From Enterobacter soli ATCC BAA-2102 (GTDB taxonomy: Bacteria; Pseudomonadota; Gammaproteobacteria; Enterobacterales; Enterobacteriaceae): a DNA stretch of 64,000 bases. The notes beneath the pieces were generated by a model. The model saw only the letters and a program-made list of their open reading frames with translations, made no database searches and had not been told where the DNA came from. The position numbers and the translations under genes were made by a program. Shown here piece after piece: positions 46,709-56,922 of this stretch (position 1 is the stretch's first letter; each line of letters opens with the position of its first letter). The DNA lies in assembly GCF_001654845.1 (NCBI RefSeq), contig NZ_LXES01000038.1, forward strand, positions 1 to 64,000, given 5' to 3'.

Positions 46709-48285
46709 TAGGAATGCTTCTCCTGGTTTTTCGCGTCCGATGTTGAATGAGAGGCCTGGATCTGTACGCTCGGCGTGGATTTGGTGTCGAGCATCAATTG
46801 CATCAACGTATCCTCACCAGGAATACCGTCCACATGGAGATTCATTTTTTTCTGGTATTCACGGGTGCGTTTCATCATTTCCGCAGTCCAGGTTTGCGAA
46901 TGGGTTTCAGGCTGGCCCAGTACCAGGCTTAGCTGCTGATCGAGCCAGGCCATGTCTTTACCGTCACTGGCGGCACTGATGGCATCTTTACCTTCCGGTG
47001 TCAGACGGTGCAGCTGCGTGTAGTTGCCGGTCGCATGTTGATTAAACCAGTTGCGGCTCACCTGCCAGGTGCGGTTATTCATCAGCAGATCGAGAGAGTT
47101 CTCTCCGACACGAGCAACCACCGCATAGTTGAGATGATTGCCGGTTTTCAGTTCACTGACCCACGGATAACCTTCGCTGGCCAGCGTTTCCGGTGACGCG
47201 CTCCCTTGTTTACACATCAGGTTCACTTTCGCCGCGTTCTGACACAGAGCGTCATCCGCCGAGGCGTCATAACCCCACATCTGATAAAGCTGATGCATCG
47301 CATCCTGCTGATTAACCATTTCGTTGTCGATAACCGGCACGACGGGTGCCTGAGCTTTCGGCATTGGGTGTTTCCAGCTAACGGGAACCGGCAGTTGAAT
47401 CGGCAGTCTTGCATTCACCGAGGCAGTCAAATACCAGCCGCAGGCGGCGAATAGCACAGAGGCGAACAACCCCACTGTAGCCAGGTGCTTCCCGTGTTTT
47501 TTCGCGGGCAGGATCTCGCCAGCCGCCAGGCGTAAGTGACGTGGGCTAACCTGCGCTGCGCGTTCCGTCCAGGCGGCGAGCATCGACAGGTGCGCCAGCG
47601 CATTCAGCTCAGTGATATTTCCTTTGGTCAGGGCGTGCAGTTTACGCACCCGTGCAGGGGTTAACGGTGACGTTTCGCACCCATGCTCTTCACACTGTGC
47701 CTGAACATAGCCGAGCGTTTCGCGGCAGGTCAGCGGGCGGATAATGTGATGCGTATGAATAGACTCGCGCAGTTCAGGCTGTTGCATCAGCGCCGTTTTC
47801 TGAGCCGCTGTGCCCATCAGCACAATGGACAAGCGAAAATCCAGCTCCTGGGCGCGAGTGAGTAACATCCCCAGCACTTCCCGGCAGCTCTCTTTCATCG
47901 CTTCGGTGTGGGCAATGGTCAGAACTTTAGCTTTTGCTTTCCGCGATGACGGCTCCTCCAGCCACCGATGCAGCACGGCATCCACCGCCTGAATACGGCT
48001 TTTGCCCGCTTTCGTTTCCGGGTTGAGTTTGTACAGCAGGCTACTGGCACTCAGTTTTGGAAACGCATTGATGGCCAGCACGGTGTTGTTCACTGTTTTC
48101 AGCGCGTCGCTGAAGTGGCCCAGGAGATGTGCGTCGTCGCTAAAGAGCCCCGTAATTCCCGCCTTCTGGGATTTCTCTTTCAGCAGGTTGAACACGTCCT
48201 GATGATAAGGCACGAGAAAATCCCCGGACAGTCGGGTGATCTTCCGGAAGGGCGGATTTTTAAAATTAAAGTGGCTCTGATACAT
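46708..48285 (-). CDS. gspA: Type II secretion protein GspA-like, Walker motifs lost
   Basis: A 525-residue protein with ExeA layout: AAA-like domain (1-260), one span (about 273-292), and a periplasmic part ending in a peptidoglycan-binding domain (TREYQKKMNLHVDGIPGEDT). The N-terminus MYQSHFNFKNPPFR is family-typical. Where ExeA has the P-loop GxxGxGKT, this protein reads FSDDAHLLGHF, and the Walker B position reads TIAHTEA instead of a DEAQ-type motif. So ATP hydrolysis is unlikely. It is first in gspAB, divergent from gspC. Confidence 0.78.
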   Translation of the reverse strand: MYQSHFNFKNPPFRKITRLSGDFLVPYHQDVFNLLKEKSQKAGITGLFSDDAHLLGHFSDALKTVNNTVLAINAFPKLSASSLLYKLNPETKAGKSRIQAVDAVLHRWLEEPSSRKAKAKVLTIAHTEAMKESCREVLGMLLTRAQELDFRLSIVLMGTAAQKTALMQQPELRESIHTHHIIRPLTCRETLGYVQAQCEEHGCETSPLTPARVRKLHALTKGNITELNALAHLSMLAAWTERAAQVSPRHLRLAAGEILPAKKHGKHLATVGLFASVLFAACGWYLTASVNARLPIQLPVPVSWKHPMPKAQAPVVPVIDNEMVNQQDAMHQLYQMWGYDASADDALCQNAAKVNLMCKQGSASPETLASEGYPWVSELKTGNHLNYAVVARVGENSLDLLMNNRTWQVSRNWFNQHATGNYTQLHRLTPEGKDAISAASDGKDMAWLDQQLSLVLGQPETHSQTWTAEMMKRTREYQKKMNLHVDGIPGEDTLMQLMLDTKSTPSVQIQASHSTSDAKNQEKHS

Positions 48286-48543
48286 AACGACTTACCGTCT
48301 CTGATTAGGAATAGCAACAGTACGGAAAAGTAAGGTAACGGATCAGAATGGTCAATTTGCAAACAGAGTAAAAATAACCTGATGGCAAGCTCTAACATCT
48401 GGATTTTATACGGTCAATATTTTTCTTAATGAAAGTTAACAGCTAAGTCAGTGGTTGTATTTATAGCGTGTCATTACTATTTGCTCACATATTGGCGTAG
48501 TACGACGCTGCTTATTTTCGCTTAGCTAAAGGCCAGATGAAAA
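48286..48543. promoter_or_regulatory. Divergent promoter region between gspA and gspC
   Basis: The 258 bases between the two divergent secretion operons are AT-rich (about 60 percent by eye) and must hold both promoters. No operator dyad was identified with confidence. In E. coli K-12 the corresponding promoters are silenced by H-NS, which favours such AT-rich tracts. Confidence 0.45.
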
Positions 48544-49317
48544 ATGAGGTTCTCATTTCTGTCACGGTGGATAACGCCCTGTATTATGTTTGCGCTGTTA
48601 ATTTTCTGCGGCCAGCAAGGGTATCTGACGTTTAAAGATTATAAAAAAGTTACGAATAAGTTGGCGAATTCAGATAAACAGCCGCTGGAAAAAAAGCGCG
48701 AAGAAAAGACCTTCACACTTTTTACGGCGGCAGCACGTCAGAATAACGCTCAGGAAGCTGTGAAAACTCCGCTGGCGGCGGAGATCGAGGGGATCGTAAG
48801 CAGTGACGACGCCTGGTTGTCCTTTGCGGTCATCAAGACGCCGGAGGGACAGAGAAGCTACCGTGAAGGTGAGCTTCTGGGCGGATTTAACGATGCATTT
48901 ATTCAGGAAATAAATAAAGACAATGTGGTGGTTAATTATGAAGGTGCTACACAGGTACTGGCATTAAAAGATCCCGCTTACTTTAAGGGTGACGTTAATA
49001 GCACCCCGGTAACCAAATCGACAAAAGATGCAGGCGCAGACAGTTTGCATCTGAATGATTATCTGGTGTTGAAACCGGTAATCGAACAGGGCCAACTGGA
49101 AGGCTACAACATCAACCCAAGGAATGCCTCTCCCTTCTATAGCCATTCAGGGCTACAGAAAGGTGATGTGGCGGTAAAAGTGAATTCTGTCGATATGACC
49201 AATGCCATTGATGCCAAAGATGTCATTGCTAACTGGTCGAAAATGAAAGAAGCGGAGGTCGTCGTCAGACGCCACGCTCACCTGGAAAATATTCGGGTTA
49301 ATGTTCTAAACAATTAA
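48544..49317 (+). CDS. gspC: Type II secretion inner-membrane protein GspC
   Basis: A 257-residue bitopic protein: one N-terminal span (about 12-30), a homology region (about 75-150, EIEGIVSSDDAWLSFAVI) that contacts the secretin GspD, and a C-terminal PDZ domain (NASPFYSHSGLQKGDVAVKV). It links the inner-membrane platform to the outer-membrane channel. First gene of the long gspC-O operon. Confidence 0.92.
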   Translation: MRFSFLSRWITPCIMFALLIFCGQQGYLTFKDYKKVTNKLANSDKQPLEKKREEKTFTLFTAAARQNNAQEAVKTPLAAEIEGIVSSDDAWLSFAVIKTPEGQRSYREGELLGGFNDAFIQEINKDNVVVNYEGATQVLALKDPAYFKGDVNSTPVTKSTKDAGADSLHLNDYLVLKPVIEQGQLEGYNINPRNASPFYSHSGLQKGDVAVKVNSVDMTNAIDAKDVIANWSKMKEAEVVVRRHAHLENIRVNVLNN

Positions 49318-49330
49318 CAAGTGTACAGAC

Positions 49331-51262
49331 ATGAAGAAATTTCCCTGGGCGTGCGTGGCGCTGACCGCATTGTCGTTATATTCAAGTTCGCTGCTTGCAG
49401 CTAACTTTAGCGCGAGCTTCAAAAACACGGATATTCGCGAATTTATCGATACCGTAGGCCGTAACTTAAACAAAACCATTCTGGTCGATCCTTCCGTTCA
49501 GGGAACGGTATCGGTCAGAACCTATAACGTACTGACGGAAGATGAGTATTACCAGTTCTTCCTGAGCGTGCTGGATCTTTACGGCCTGTCGGTCATTCCG
49601 ATGGATAACGGCATGGTTAAAGTCGTGCGCTCAAGCGTTGCCCGTACAGCCGGTGCACCGCTGGCCGACAGCAAAAACCCGGGCAAAGGTGATGAGATCA
49701 TCACACGCGTTGTGCGCATGGAAAACGTGCCTGTACGCGAGCTGGCTCCGTTGCTGCGCCAGCTCAACGATGCGACCGGGATCGGTAACGTGGTGCATTT
49801 CGAGCCGTCTAACGTATTGCTGTTAACCGGTAAAGCCTCGGTGGTAAATCGCCTGGTAGACCTGGTTCAGCGCGTCGATAAAGACGGCATTCAGCGCCGT
49901 GAAATTGTGCCGCTACGCTACGCCTCGGCCAAAGAGCTTTCGGATATGTTGAATAACCTCAACAACGAAGAGCAGAAAGGGCAAAACGCACCGCAACTGG
50001 CGACCAAAGTGGTGGCCGATACCGAAACCAATAGCCTGGTGATCAGCGGTTCGGAAGATGCACGAGCGCGAACCCGTTCGCTGATTGGTCAGCTCGATCG
50101 TGAGCAGAACAATGAGGGCAATACCCGCGTGTTCTACCTCAAGTATGCCAATGCCAGCAAAGTGGTTCCGGTGTTAACCGGGATCGGCGAGCAGCTGAAA
50201 GATAAGACGGGTGCGGCGAAAAGTAAAACCGCGACGACGTCTACTGACCTGAATATTACTGCCGATGAATCGACCAACTCGCTGGTGATCACTGCGCAGC
50301 CTAACGTGATGAATTCGCTTGAGAAGGTGATCGACAAACTTGATATCCGCCGTCCGCAGGTGCTGGTGGAAGCCATCATTGCCGAAGTACAGGACGGTAG
50401 CGGTATGGATCTTGGCGTGCAGTGGACCAGTAAGCACGGCGGCGTGCAGTTCGGCTCCACCGGGCTGCCTATCAGCCAGATTAAGAACGGTGTGATGAAA
50501 GGCGCAAGCTTCACCGGCCTGGCAACGGGCTTTTTTAACGGTGATTTTGGTGCGTTGCTGACGGCGCTCTCGACCGGGGCGAAAAACGACATTCTTTCTA
50601 CGCCAAGCGTGGTCACGCTGGATAACAAAGAGGCGTCGTTCAACGTGGGTCAGGATGTGCCTGTTCTTTCCGGCTCGCAGACCACCAGCGGCGATAACGT
50701 CTTTAACTCCGTTGAGCGTAAAACCGTGGGTACCAAGCTTAAAATTGTGCCGCAGATCAACGATGGCGACATGATCCACCTGAAGATTGAGCAGGAAGTG
50801 TCCAGCGTGGACAACAGCGCCACGGAAGATGCCAGCCTCGGCCCGACCTTTAACACCCGTACCATCAATAACGAAGTGATGGTGCACAGTGGCCAGACGG
50901 TGGTGCTCGGGGGGCTGATGGAAAACGTCACCAAACAGTCGGTCTCCAAAGTGCCGCTGTTGGGCGATATTCCGCTGGTAGGGCAGCTGTTCCGCTACAC
51001 CTCTGAGGATACCGCGAAACGCAACCTGATGGTCTTTATCCATACCACCGTGCTGCGTGATGACGACAACTACAGCGCCGCATCGAAAGAGAAATATGAC
51101 CAGATCCGCGCCCGTCAGCAGCAGCGAATGGAAGAGAAAAAGCTTGGGATCGTTGAAAACAACAACACCCCTGTGCTGCCCGCTTTCCCGGTCGATAAAA
51201 GCAGCAGCGTTACGCCCGTGAAATCCACCACCACGGCTTCGCGTAATCCGTTTAAAGAGTAA
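49331..51262 (+). CDS. gspD: Type II secretion secretin GspD
   Basis: A 643-residue outer-membrane secretin. A signal peptide ends SSLLA. N0 ([20 protein letters not shown]) and three N domains lead into the secretin pore domain, marked by [14 protein letters not shown] and [15 protein letters not shown]. The tail beyond the pore is a short Pro/Ser/Thr-rich stretch where a pilotin would bind. No gspS pilotin is seen in this window. It follows gspC by 13 bases. Confidence 0.95.
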   Translation: MKKFPWACVALTALSLYSSSLLAANFSASFKNTDIREFIDTVGRNLNKTILVDPSVQGTVSVRTYNVLTEDEYYQFFLSVLDLYGLSVIPMDNGMVKVVRSSVARTAGAPLADSKNPGKGDEIITRVVRMENVPVRELAPLLRQLNDATGIGNVVHFEPSNVLLLTGKASVVNRLVDLVQRVDKDGIQRREIVPLRYASAKELSDMLNNLNNEEQKGQNAPQLATKVVADTETNSLVISGSEDARARTRSLIGQLDREQNNEGNTRVFYLKYANASKVVPVLTGIGEQLKDKTGAAKSKTATTSTDLNITADESTNSLVITAQPNVMNSLEKVIDKLDIRRPQVLVEAIIAEVQDGSGMDLGVQWTSKHGGVQFGSTGLPISQIKNGVMKGASFTGLATGFFNGDFGALLTALSTGAKNDILSTPSVVTLDNKEASFNVGQDVPVLSGSQTTSGDNVFNSVERKTVGTKLKIVPQINDGDMIHLKIEQEVSSVDNSATEDASLGPTFNTRTINNEVMVHSGQTVVLGGLMENVTKQSVSKVPLLGDIPLVGQLFRYTSEDTAKRNLMVFIHTTVLRDDDNYSAASKEKYDQIRARQQQRMEEKKLGIVENNNTPVLPAFPVDKSSSVTPVKSTTTASRNPFKE

Positions 51263-51276
51263 GGCGGAGGTGCATC

Positions 51277-52755
51277 GTGGATGAACTGACTAAAGTCATG
51301 TGCAGCAGCGGCTACGCGAAGGACAACGGCGTGTTGTTTTACAACAATGACGTGTTTGTCCGGGAGGATGCGTCCGCGTTTGCCCTGCTGGAAATGCGCC
51401 GCAGGTTGGGCCGCTCTTTTACACCGGTCACACTGACGCCAGAAGCGTTTGACGAGATGCTGGCCAAAATCTGGCAGCAGAACAGCGGGGTTTCCCAACA
51501 GCTGGTGGATGACATGGATGCAGATATTGATCTCATGGCACTCACCGAGGAGATCCCGGATAACGAAGATCTGCTCGATAACGACGAAAACTCGCCGGTG
51601 ATCCGCCTGATCAACGCCACTCTCGGCGAGGCGGTGAAAGACGGAGCATCGGATATTCATATCGAGACGTTCGAACGCACGCTGAGTATCCGTTTTCGTG
51701 TCGATGGCGTGCTGCGACCAGTGTTACAACCCGCCCGCAAACTCGCGCCGCTGCTGGTTTCGCGTATCAAAGTGATGTCAAAACTCGATATCGCTGAAAA
51801 ACGCCTTCCGCAGGATGGCCGTATCTCCCTGCGTATTGGCCGTAAGGCGATCGACGTGCGTGTTTCTACGATTCCGTCGCAGTATGGCGAGCGCGTGGTC
51901 ATGCGTTTGCTCGATAAAAGTAACCTCAAGCCGGATATCAACAAGCTCGGCCTGATTGATGAAGAGCTGGAAAAGCTAAAAGGGCTGATTGACCGCCCGC
52001 ACGGCATTATCCTGGTCACCGGGCCAACGGGCTCCGGTAAAAGTACCACGTTGTACGCCATTCTTTCGGCGCTCAACGGCCATGAACGTAACATTCTGAC
52101 CGTAGAAGACCCGATTGAGTATGAGCTGGAAGGGGTGGGGCAGACGCAGGTTAACCCGCGCGTGGACATGACCTTTGCCCGCGGGCTGCGCGCTATTCTG
52201 CGTCAGGACCCGGATGTGGTGATGATCGGGGAAATTCGTGACGGTGAAACCGCGCAAATTGCGGTGCAGGCGTCGCTCACCGGTCACCTGGTCATGTCTA
52301 CGCTGCACACCAACAGCGCCGCAGGGGCGATTACGCGTCTGCGGGATATGGGGCTGGAGTCGTTTTTAATTGGTTCATCGTTGCTCGGTGTCATTGCCCA
52401 GCGTCTGGTGCGTCGGCTGTGTAGCCACTGCCGCACCACCAGTCCGCTGGATGACAATGAAAAAGCGCTGTTCAGCTTTATGGATACTCCGCCAAAAGCG
52501 ATTTATCGCGCCGTGGGCTGTGAACATTGCCGCCAGAGTGGCTATCAGGGTCGCGCCGGTATTCATGAGTTTCTGGTGGTGGATAGCACCATGCGCCGCG
52601 CCATTCATGAAGATAAAGACGAAATGTCCATCGAAACGCAGCTCTTTAAGCAGGCTTACAGCCTGCGCGAAAACGGGTTGCTGAAGGTCATCAGCGGTGT
52701 GACCTCTCTGGAAGAGGTGATGCGCGTCACTGCTGAACGCGGAGGGGATGAGTAA
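51277..52755 (+). CDS. gspE: Type II secretion ATPase GspE
   Basis: A 492-residue cytosolic ATPase that powers pseudopilus assembly. Walker A is GPTGSGKS at 249-256, followed by the Asp box, Walker [17 protein letters not shown] and the His box [13 protein letters not shown] zinc-binding element with two CxxC pairs (CSHC, CEHC) is near the C-terminus. The start is GTG at 51277 after GGCGGAGG. Its stop overlaps the gspF start (TAATG). Confidence 0.95.
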   Translation: MDELTKVMCSSGYAKDNGVLFYNNDVFVREDASAFALLEMRRRLGRSFTPVTLTPEAFDEMLAKIWQQNSGVSQQLVDDMDADIDLMALTEEIPDNEDLLDNDENSPVIRLINATLGEAVKDGASDIHIETFERTLSIRFRVDGVLRPVLQPARKLAPLLVSRIKVMSKLDIAEKRLPQDGRISLRIGRKAIDVRVSTIPSQYGERVVMRLLDKSNLKPDINKLGLIDEELEKLKGLIDRPHGIILVTGPTGSGKSTTLYAILSALNGHERNILTVEDPIEYELEGVGQTQVNPRVDMTFARGLRAILRQDPDVVMIGEIRDGETAQIAVQASLTGHLVMSTLHTNSAAGAITRLRDMGLESFLIGSSLLGVIAQRLVRRLCSHCRTTSPLDDNEKALFSFMDTPPKAIYRAVGCEHCRQSGYQGRAGIHEFLVVDSTMRRAIHEDKDEMSIETQLFKQAYSLRENGLLKVISGVTSLEEVMRVTAERGGDE

Positions 52756-53963
52756 TGGCCTTCTACGCATGGACGGCGACGGACGCGGCAGGTAAAACAC
52801 GGCGCGGTACCCAGCAGGCCGAAGGGAAAAAGCAGGTTCGCCAGTGGCTTCGCGAGCAAAAGCTCATGCCCGTCAGTATCACCGAAACCCGCGAAGCGGC
52901 GGTGACCGCAAAAGCGAAAACCGGGGCAAAACTCTCCACGCCGGTGTTGTCGATGTTTACTCGCCAGCTCTCTACGCTGGTTAACGCCGCGCTGCCGCTG
53001 GAGAGTGCGCTGAAAGCTATCTCTAAACAGACGGAAGATAAAAAGCTGGCGGCGATGGTGTTGGAGATCCGCGAAAAAGTGGTGGAAGGGCACACGTTGT
53101 TCGACGCCTTCAGCCAGTTTCCGCGCACCTTCGATAAGCTTTACTGCACCCTGGTGATGGCCGGTGAAAAGACCGGCCATCTGGGAGACGTGCTGGAAAA
53201 GCTGGCGGAGTACAACGAACAGCGTCAAAAGATGAAAAGCAAGCTGACGCAGGCGATGGTTTACCCGATCACCCTGACGGTGGTGGCGATTGCAGTGATT
53301 AGCATTCTGCTGGTGGCAGTCGTGCCACAGGTGATCGAACAGTTCACCCATATGAAGCAGCAGCTGCCGATCACCACCCGCACGCTGATTGCGGTGAGTG
53401 ACTTCCTCCAGGCATACGGCATCTATATTGCGGGCGGCCTGGTGGGCGGGGTTGTCGGCTTCAGGACGTGGGTGCGAAACGTAAAAAATCGCTTCCGCTG
53501 GAACAGTTGGCTGGTAAACGGTTCGCCGATTAAAAAGCTGGTTTGCGCCATCAACAGCGCCCGTTACATCCGTACCCTGAGCATTCTGCAAGCCAGCAGC
53601 GTGCCGCTGCTGGAAGGCATGTATATCGCAATGGACGGTATCGAAAACCTTTATGCCCGACAGGTGCTGGAGCAGGCCGCTGATACGGTCCGTCAGGGGG
53701 CATCATTATATGCTGCACTGGAACAGGCGAAATTATTCCCGCCAACCATGCTGTATATGATTGCCTCCGGCGAAGAGAGCGGCGAATTAGGTAATTTAAT
53801 GGACCGCGCGGCTGAAAACCAGGAATCGGCATTACAGCATCGCATTACATTAACGCTGTCGGTATTTGAACCGGCGCTGGTGGTATCAATGGCGACGATT
53901 GTTTTATTTATCGTGCTGTCAATATTACAACCGCTTCTGCAACTTAATAATATGGTAGGTTAA
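52755..53963 (+). CDS. gspF: Type II secretion platform protein GspF
   Basis: A 402-residue polytopic inner-membrane protein with two repeated cytosolic GspF domains (FTRQLSTLVNAALPLESAL and RYIRTLSILQASSVPLLEGM) and three membrane spans. It is the core of the assembly platform that receives GspE. Confidence 0.95.
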   Translation: MAFYAWTATDAAGKTRRGTQQAEGKKQVRQWLREQKLMPVSITETREAAVTAKAKTGAKLSTPVLSMFTRQLSTLVNAALPLESALKAISKQTEDKKLAAMVLEIREKVVEGHTLFDAFSQFPRTFDKLYCTLVMAGEKTGHLGDVLEKLAEYNEQRQKMKSKLTQAMVYPITLTVVAIAVISILLVAVVPQVIEQFTHMKQQLPITTRTLIAVSDFLQAYGIYIAGGLVGGVVGFRTWVRNVKNRFRWNSWLVNGSPIKKLVCAINSARYIRTLSILQASSVPLLEGMYIAMDGIENLYARQVLEQAADTVRQGASLYAALEQAKLFPPTMLYMIASGEESGELGNLMDRAAENQESALQHRITLTLSVFEPALVVSMATIVLFIVLSILQPLLQLNNMVG

Positions 53964-53966
53964 ATC

Positions 53967-54416
53967 ATGGCTATGAAAAGAAAACACCTGGCTCGCCAGG
54001 CGGGCTTCACATTGCTCGAATTAATGGTGGTTATTGTTATTCTCGGCGTTCTGGCGAGTATGGTGGTGCCAAACTTAATGGGCAATAAAGAAAAGGCCGA
54101 TGCCCAAAAAGCGACCAGCGATATTGTCGCCCTTGAAGGCTCACTGGATATGTACAAGCTGGATAACCACCGTTATCCCACCACCGAACAAGGCTTGCAG
54201 GCGCTGGTGACAAAGCCTGAAATTGCGCCGATTCCGAACGGCTACCGTGCAGATGGCTATATTCGTCGCCTGCCGCAAGACCCGTGGGGGAGTGATTATC
54301 TGCTGGTCAGCCCTGGCGAACACGGTGCTGTAGACGTATTTTCTGCGGGCCCAGACGGTGAAGCGAATACCGCAGATGACATCACAAACTGGTCACTTGA
54401 CAAACAAGAAAAATAA
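53967..54416 (+). CDS. gspG: Major pseudopilin GspG
   Basis: A 149-residue prepilin. Leader cleavage is expected in RQAG|FTLLELMVV, leaving Phe+1 and Glu+5. The C-terminal calcium-binding loop GPDGEANTADDITNW is present. It forms the pseudopilus shaft that pushes substrates through GspD. TAATG overlap with gspH. Confidence 0.96.
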   Translation: MAMKRKHLARQAGFTLLELMVVIVILGVLASMVVPNLMGNKEKADAQKATSDIVALEGSLDMYKLDNHRYPTTEQGLQALVTKPEIAPIPNGYRADGYIRRLPQDPWGSDYLLVSPGEHGAVDVFSAGPDGEANTADDITNWSLDKQEK

Positions 54417-54901
54417 TGAAAAAGCAACGAGGCTTTACATTACTGGAAATTATTCTGGCGCTGGTGATATTTGCCAGTTGCGCCATGATGGTCGTCTCTA
54501 CAATACCGTCGCGTAGCGGCGTAGATATATTTGGCCAGCAATTAAAAGCCCTCGTTGATTATGGTTCTGATCGTGCGGTGATGGATGGAAATATTGTCGG
54601 GTTGGTCATTACCACGGACAAATATCAGATGGTGACGCTTGAAGATAAAAACGGCGAACGTCACTGGGTGCCGTTATCTACAGGCCGTATTAATACCAAA
54701 GGCGATTTCCCGGAAGAGATGCACGTTTCGCTTTCCCCGCAGCGACTGGCCGCCACGACAGATGCCGAGCCGCAAATCGTCTTTCTGCCTGACGGGGAGA
54801 TCGGGCGTTTTACGCTTGCATTGCAAAGCTACGATAAACAACACCATTTCCGCGTAGTCTCGCAGGGCGCGGCGCCCGTATCGGTGGAAAACGATGACTA
54901 A
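54416..54901 (+). CDS. gspH: Minor pseudopilin GspH
   Basis: A 161-residue prepilin with cleavage site KQRG|FTLLEIIL and a variable beta-rich C-terminal domain. It is a minor component at the pseudopilus tip. It overlaps gspI by 8 bases. Confidence 0.92.
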   Translation: MKKQRGFTLLEIILALVIFASCAMMVVSTIPSRSGVDIFGQQLKALVDYGSDRAVMDGNIVGLVITTDKYQMVTLEDKNGERHWVPLSTGRINTKGDFPEEMHVSLSPQRLAATTDAEPQIVFLPDGEIGRFTLALQSYDKQHHFRVVSQGAAPVSVENDD

Positions 54902-55274
54902 ACGCAGAATGACACAAAAAGGCATGACGCTGCTGGAGGTGATGGTCGCCCTGGTTATCTTTTCCACCGCTGCGCTGGCGCTGATGAATTCCGTCTCCCT
55001 TAACGTGCGTTTTACCCACGGCCTTGCCGAAACATTGCAGGCCAGCTGGGTGGCCGAAAACCAGCTGGCGGAGGCACAGCTCAGTAAACGCGACTTCCCG
55101 GATGCTGAAGAACAGGGCGCGGAACTGATGGGCGGGCGCAGCTGGAACTGGCACAAGCAGCGGGTAAAAACCGCCAGCAACGTCTGGGCCAACGAAATCC
55201 GCGTCTATGCCGAAGGTGATGAAAGTCAGCCGGTGATTGCGCTGCGCATTATTCCGCCAGGAGAGAGCAAGTGA
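54894..55274 (+). CDS. gspI: Minor pseudopilin GspI
   Basis: A 126-residue prepilin, cleavage site TQKG|MTLLEVMVAL (Met+1 is common in GspI). WVAENQLAEAQ is the family motif. It starts the tip complex with GspJ and GspK. It overlaps gspJ by 4 bases. Confidence 0.93.
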   Translation: MTKRRMTQKGMTLLEVMVALVIFSTAALALMNSVSLNVRFTHGLAETLQASWVAENQLAEAQLSKRDFPDAEEQGAELMGGRSWNWHKQRVKTASNVWANEIRVYAEGDESQPVIALRIIPPGESK

Positions 55275-55900
55275 AGAACACGCAACGCCAGCGCGGTTTT
55301 ACCCTGCTGGAGATCATGATTGCGCTGACCATCTTTGCGGTCATCAGCACCCTGGCCTGGCAAATCCTGGACGGGGCGATGCGCACCAGTTCGGCAACGG
55401 ATGCCAGCGCGGCAAAGCTTAACGAATTGCAGCGTGCCTGGAGCCTGATGGAGCGTGATTTTTTCCAGCTTCAGGCGCGTGCGCCGCGTAATGAACCGGA
55501 TCTTTTTTTGCAGGAGGGGGATGCCGTCGAGCTGACCACCCTGAACGGCGTGAGCGGCACAGTCCAGCTGGAGCGCGTGCACTGGCGGCTCGAAAGGGGA
55601 CGCGTCTATCGCGATGTCTGGCCGGTGATTGACAGCCCGGCAGACGTAAAGCCCGAAGAGGTGCCGATTATCAGCGAGGTGAAATCGATGCAGTGGCGGT
55701 TTTATCGCAATGGCTGGCAGAAAAGCTGGGACGATTCCGCCCATCTTCCGGACGGCGTGGAACTCACGCTGACCATGGAAAACGGCGATACCTGGCACTG
55801 GGTGTTTACGACACCGGGCGATATGCCAGACGCGGCTGCGGCGCCACAACCGGCCGCGCCGGCCGCAGAAAATGCGCCTGCACCGGACGTTAAATCATGA
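55271..55900 (+). CDS. gspJ: Minor pseudopilin GspJ
   Basis: A 209-residue prepilin, cleavage site RQRG|FTLLEIMIAL. The body shows ERDFFQLQARAPR and a Pro/Ala-rich C-terminal tail (about 190-209). Part of the tip complex. It overlaps gspK by 4 bases. Confidence 0.93.
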   Translation: MKNTQRQRGFTLLEIMIALTIFAVISTLAWQILDGAMRTSSATDASAAKLNELQRAWSLMERDFFQLQARAPRNEPDLFLQEGDAVELTTLNGVSGTVQLERVHWRLERGRVYRDVWPVIDSPADVKPEEVPIISEVKSMQWRFYRNGWQKSWDDSAHLPDGVELTLTMENGDTWHWVFTTPGDMPDAAAAPQPAAPAAENAPAPDVKS

Positions 55901-56907
55901 GCCGGATACGTCAACAACGCGGCGTTGCCCTGCTGGTGGTGCTGATCCTGCTGGTCATGATGTCGGCCCTGGCGGCCAAAATCAGCCAGCAGTTCTGTCG
56001 CAACCTTCAGAAAACCCACTATCAGGTGAGCCAGCAACAGCTGCGCTGGGCGATGCAGGCGCAGGAAAAGGTGGTGAAAGACCGCTTGCAGAATGACGCC
56101 AGCGGCGAAAGTAAACCTCTCGACCCGGATGGCGACTGGCATCAGCAGCTGGAAACTCAGGGTGATGACTACACGGTGGTGAGCCAGGTCGAAGACGCGC
56201 AAGATTGCTTTAACGTCAACAACCTGTTGGCTGCTGAAAAAATATCTCAGGATCCAAACGCGCCTGCCGTGCCAGAAAAGCCGCTTAAGGCGCGCATCGT
56301 TGAGCAGATCCTGACGGACAGTGGCGTGAGCCAGACTGCGGCGGAAGACGTTTATCTGCAACTGGTGGATTATCTCGACGGTGATACCACAACGGTGAAA
56401 GAGAGCGCAGAGACGGATGCCTGGGCCGGTGTGGTTCCCGCCCGCCAGCCAGCGAATCAGATGATGCGCACCATTGCTGAGATCAAGCTGCTGCCGGCGT
56501 TCCCTGCGTCGGCCTATCCGAAAGTGAGCAAGCTGTTATGTGCCTTGCCGGACTCTGCCAGCAAGGTGGATGTGAATACCCTTAAGCCGGAGCAGGCCCC
56601 CTTACTGGCCGCGATGTTCCCGGGAAAAATGACGTCAGATGATGCCGTTCGCCTGATTGATTCACGGCCTGAAACCGGCTGGGAAAGTATGGAAACGTTC
56701 AGCAAAGCGTTGGAACACGCTTTCCCGCAGTTGAAAGATGATTTACCTCAGGTGGCAGAACAGTTCGCCATCAACAGTCGCTATTTCCGTGTCAACTATA
56801 CCGGCAATACCGATGAGTTAACGCTTCGCGTAATTAGCCAGCTTCAGGTGAATAACGAAGCCGGTGAAATTGTGACGTGGCAACGTCGTTATCGAATGAT
56901 TGAATAA
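55897..56907 (+). CDS. gspK: Minor pseudopilin GspK
   Basis: A 336-residue large pseudopilin. The leader site is RQQRG|VALLVVLILL; it lacks Glu+5, as usual for GspK, which caps the pseudopilus. The large inserted domain (LVDYLDGDTTTVKESAETDAW) is present. Followed by gspL after 15 bases. Confidence 0.94.
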   Translation: MSRIRQQRGVALLVVLILLVMMSALAAKISQQFCRNLQKTHYQVSQQQLRWAMQAQEKVVKDRLQNDASGESKPLDPDGDWHQQLETQGDDYTVVSQVEDAQDCFNVNNLLAAEKISQDPNAPAVPEKPLKARIVEQILTDSGVSQTAAEDVYLQLVDYLDGDTTTVKESAETDAWAGVVPARQPANQMMRTIAEIKLLPAFPASAYPKVSKLLCALPDSASKVDVNTLKPEQAPLLAAMFPGKMTSDDAVRLIDSRPETGWESMETFSKALEHAFPQLKDDLPQVAEQFAINSRYFRVNYTGNTDELTLRVISQLQVNNEAGEIVTWQRRYRMIE

Positions 56908-56922
56908 CCAAAGTAGAACGTT

